Below the pieces are notes generated by a model. The model did not search any database. It saw nothing but the letters and a program-made list of their open reading frames with translations, and was not told the origin of the DNA. The position numbers and the translations under genes are program-made. Source: Propionibacteriaceae bacterium (GTDB taxonomy: Bacteria; Actinomycetota; Actinomycetes; Propionibacteriales; Propionibacteriaceae). From it: 5,186 nucleotides of DNA. The stretch is taken from contig WRGV01000001.1 in the NCBI GenBank assembly GCA_009787035.1, forward strand, positions 1-5,186. The letters are read 5' to 3'. Shown here piece by piece: positions 4,557 to 5,186 of this stretch (position 1 is the stretch's first letter; each line of letters starts with the position of its first letter).

Positions 4557-5186
4557 GGGGACGCGCGAACCGGCGGGCCGCCGCGACCTGAACACCTTGC
4601 CCAAGGCCCACCTGCACCTGCATTTCACCGGCTCGCTGGACGCGCGGACGCTGCGTCACCTGGCCGACCGCGCCGGCGAACGCCTGCCCGAGCAGCTTGT
4701 CCACGACACCGCGCTGTCGGTGCCGGCCACGACGCGCGGGTGGTTCCGGTTCCAGCGTTCGTACGACCTGGCCCGCCGCATGGTCAGCTCGGAGCCGGCG
4801 ATGCGCACGGTCGTGCGCATGGCCGCCGAGCACGACGCGGCCGAGGGCGCCCGGCGCCTGGAGCTGCAGATCGACCCGACCAGCTACGCCCCGTTCGTCG
4901 GCGGTCTGGCCCCGGCGCTGGAGATCGTGCTCGACGAGGCCCGTCTGGCAAGCCACGACACCGGCGTGCAGATCGGCGTCATCGTAGCGGCCTCGCGCAT
5001 CCGGCACCCCATCGAGGCCCGCACGCTGGCGCGGCTGGCGGGTCGCTACGCCGGGGACGGCCCCGGCCAGGTCGTCGGTTTCGGCTTGTCGAACGACGAA
5101 TGGGCGGGCGACACGCCCGAGTGGGAGGGCGCGTTCCGCATCGCCGCGAAGGCGGGCTTGCGCTCGGTGCCCCACGGCGGCGAGCT
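4549..5186 (+). CDS. add: Adenosine deaminase (incomplete, 3' end outside the window)
   Basis: Adenosine deaminase hydrolyses adenosine to inosine and ammonia in purine salvage, using one zinc ion in a TIM barrel. The 212 codons present contain the N-terminal zinc motif LPKAHLHLHFTGSL, with H23 and H25 as the expected HxH ligands, and the actinobacterial-type blocks GWFRFQRSYDLAR, EIVLDEARLAS and VVGFGLSNDE. The fragment ends in HGGE (209 to 212), equivalent to the HAGE motif carrying a zinc His and the proton-shuttling Glu. The later His and Asp-Asp motifs lie beyond the edge; a full protein would be about 340 to 360 residues. The ATG at 4549 overlaps the crotonase stop (ATGACTGA), and no strong ribosome site is seen, so coupling to the upstream gene is likely. 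A related deaminase, such as one acting on adenine or another purine, cannot be excluded. Confidence 0.88.
   Translation, partial: MTEGTREPAGRRDLNTLPKAHLHLHFTGSLDARTLRHLADRAGERLPEQLVHDTALSVPATTRGWFRFQRSYDLARRMVSSEPAMRTVVRMAAEHDAAEGARRLELQIDPTSYAPFVGGLAPALEIVLDEARLASHDTGVQIGVIVAASRIRHPIEARTLARLAGRYAGDGPGQVVGFGLSNDEWAGDTPEWEGAFRIAAKAGLRSVPHGGE

Noticed and set aside
3408..4628. A 406-codon minus-strand frame over the crotonase gene and the repeat region
   Set aside because: It translates both 78-bp repeat units and the antisense of the crotonase gene, with Arg/Gly-rich composition and no recognisable domain.

Overview
The window is high-GC bacterial DNA with strongly GC-biased third codon positions. 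It suggests an actinobacterium, for three reasons: three gene starts sit 5 to 7 nt after a TANNNT-like -10 box (the leaderless arrangement common in that phylum), the adenosine deaminase at the right edge has the HLHLHFTGS form I associate with actinobacterial enzymes, and ribosome binding sites are scarce. Genus cannot be read from the sequence.

Layout. A leftward gene (1-170, cut by the window edge) starts a small single-pass membrane or secreted protein with a proline-rich stretch after its hydrophobic segment. A divergent intergenic region (171-512) separates it from two rightward genes. The first (513-1697) is a left-handed beta-helix protein resembling the acetyltransferase half of GlmU but without the uridyltransferase half. 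The second (1764-3113) is phosphoglucosamine mutase GlmM. Together they point to amino-sugar-phosphate metabolism feeding UDP-GlcNAc and the cell wall. From remembered family sequences, both look more like the version seen outside Actinobacteria (for example in deltaproteobacteria) than the usual actinobacterial one.

A 663-bp gap (3114-3776) follows and is the most unusual part. It contains a nested, branched inverted repeat (3165-3343), a perfect 17-bp tandem duplication (3386-3419), a terminator-like hairpin with five Ts (3475-3494), and two near-identical 78-bp palindromic repeats (3494-3571 and 3627-3704) bounded by TGGGACA/TGTCCCA. That heptamer occurs ten times in this window on both strands, inside and outside genes, far above base-composition expectation.

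The right side carries a crotonase-family gene (3777-4556) of the ECHDC3-like type that lacks both catalytic glutamates of classical enoyl-CoA hydratase. It overlaps by 8 bp the start of an adenosine deaminase gene (4549 to the window end, incomplete). These two are probably co-transcribed and translationally coupled, although their biochemical connection is not obvious.
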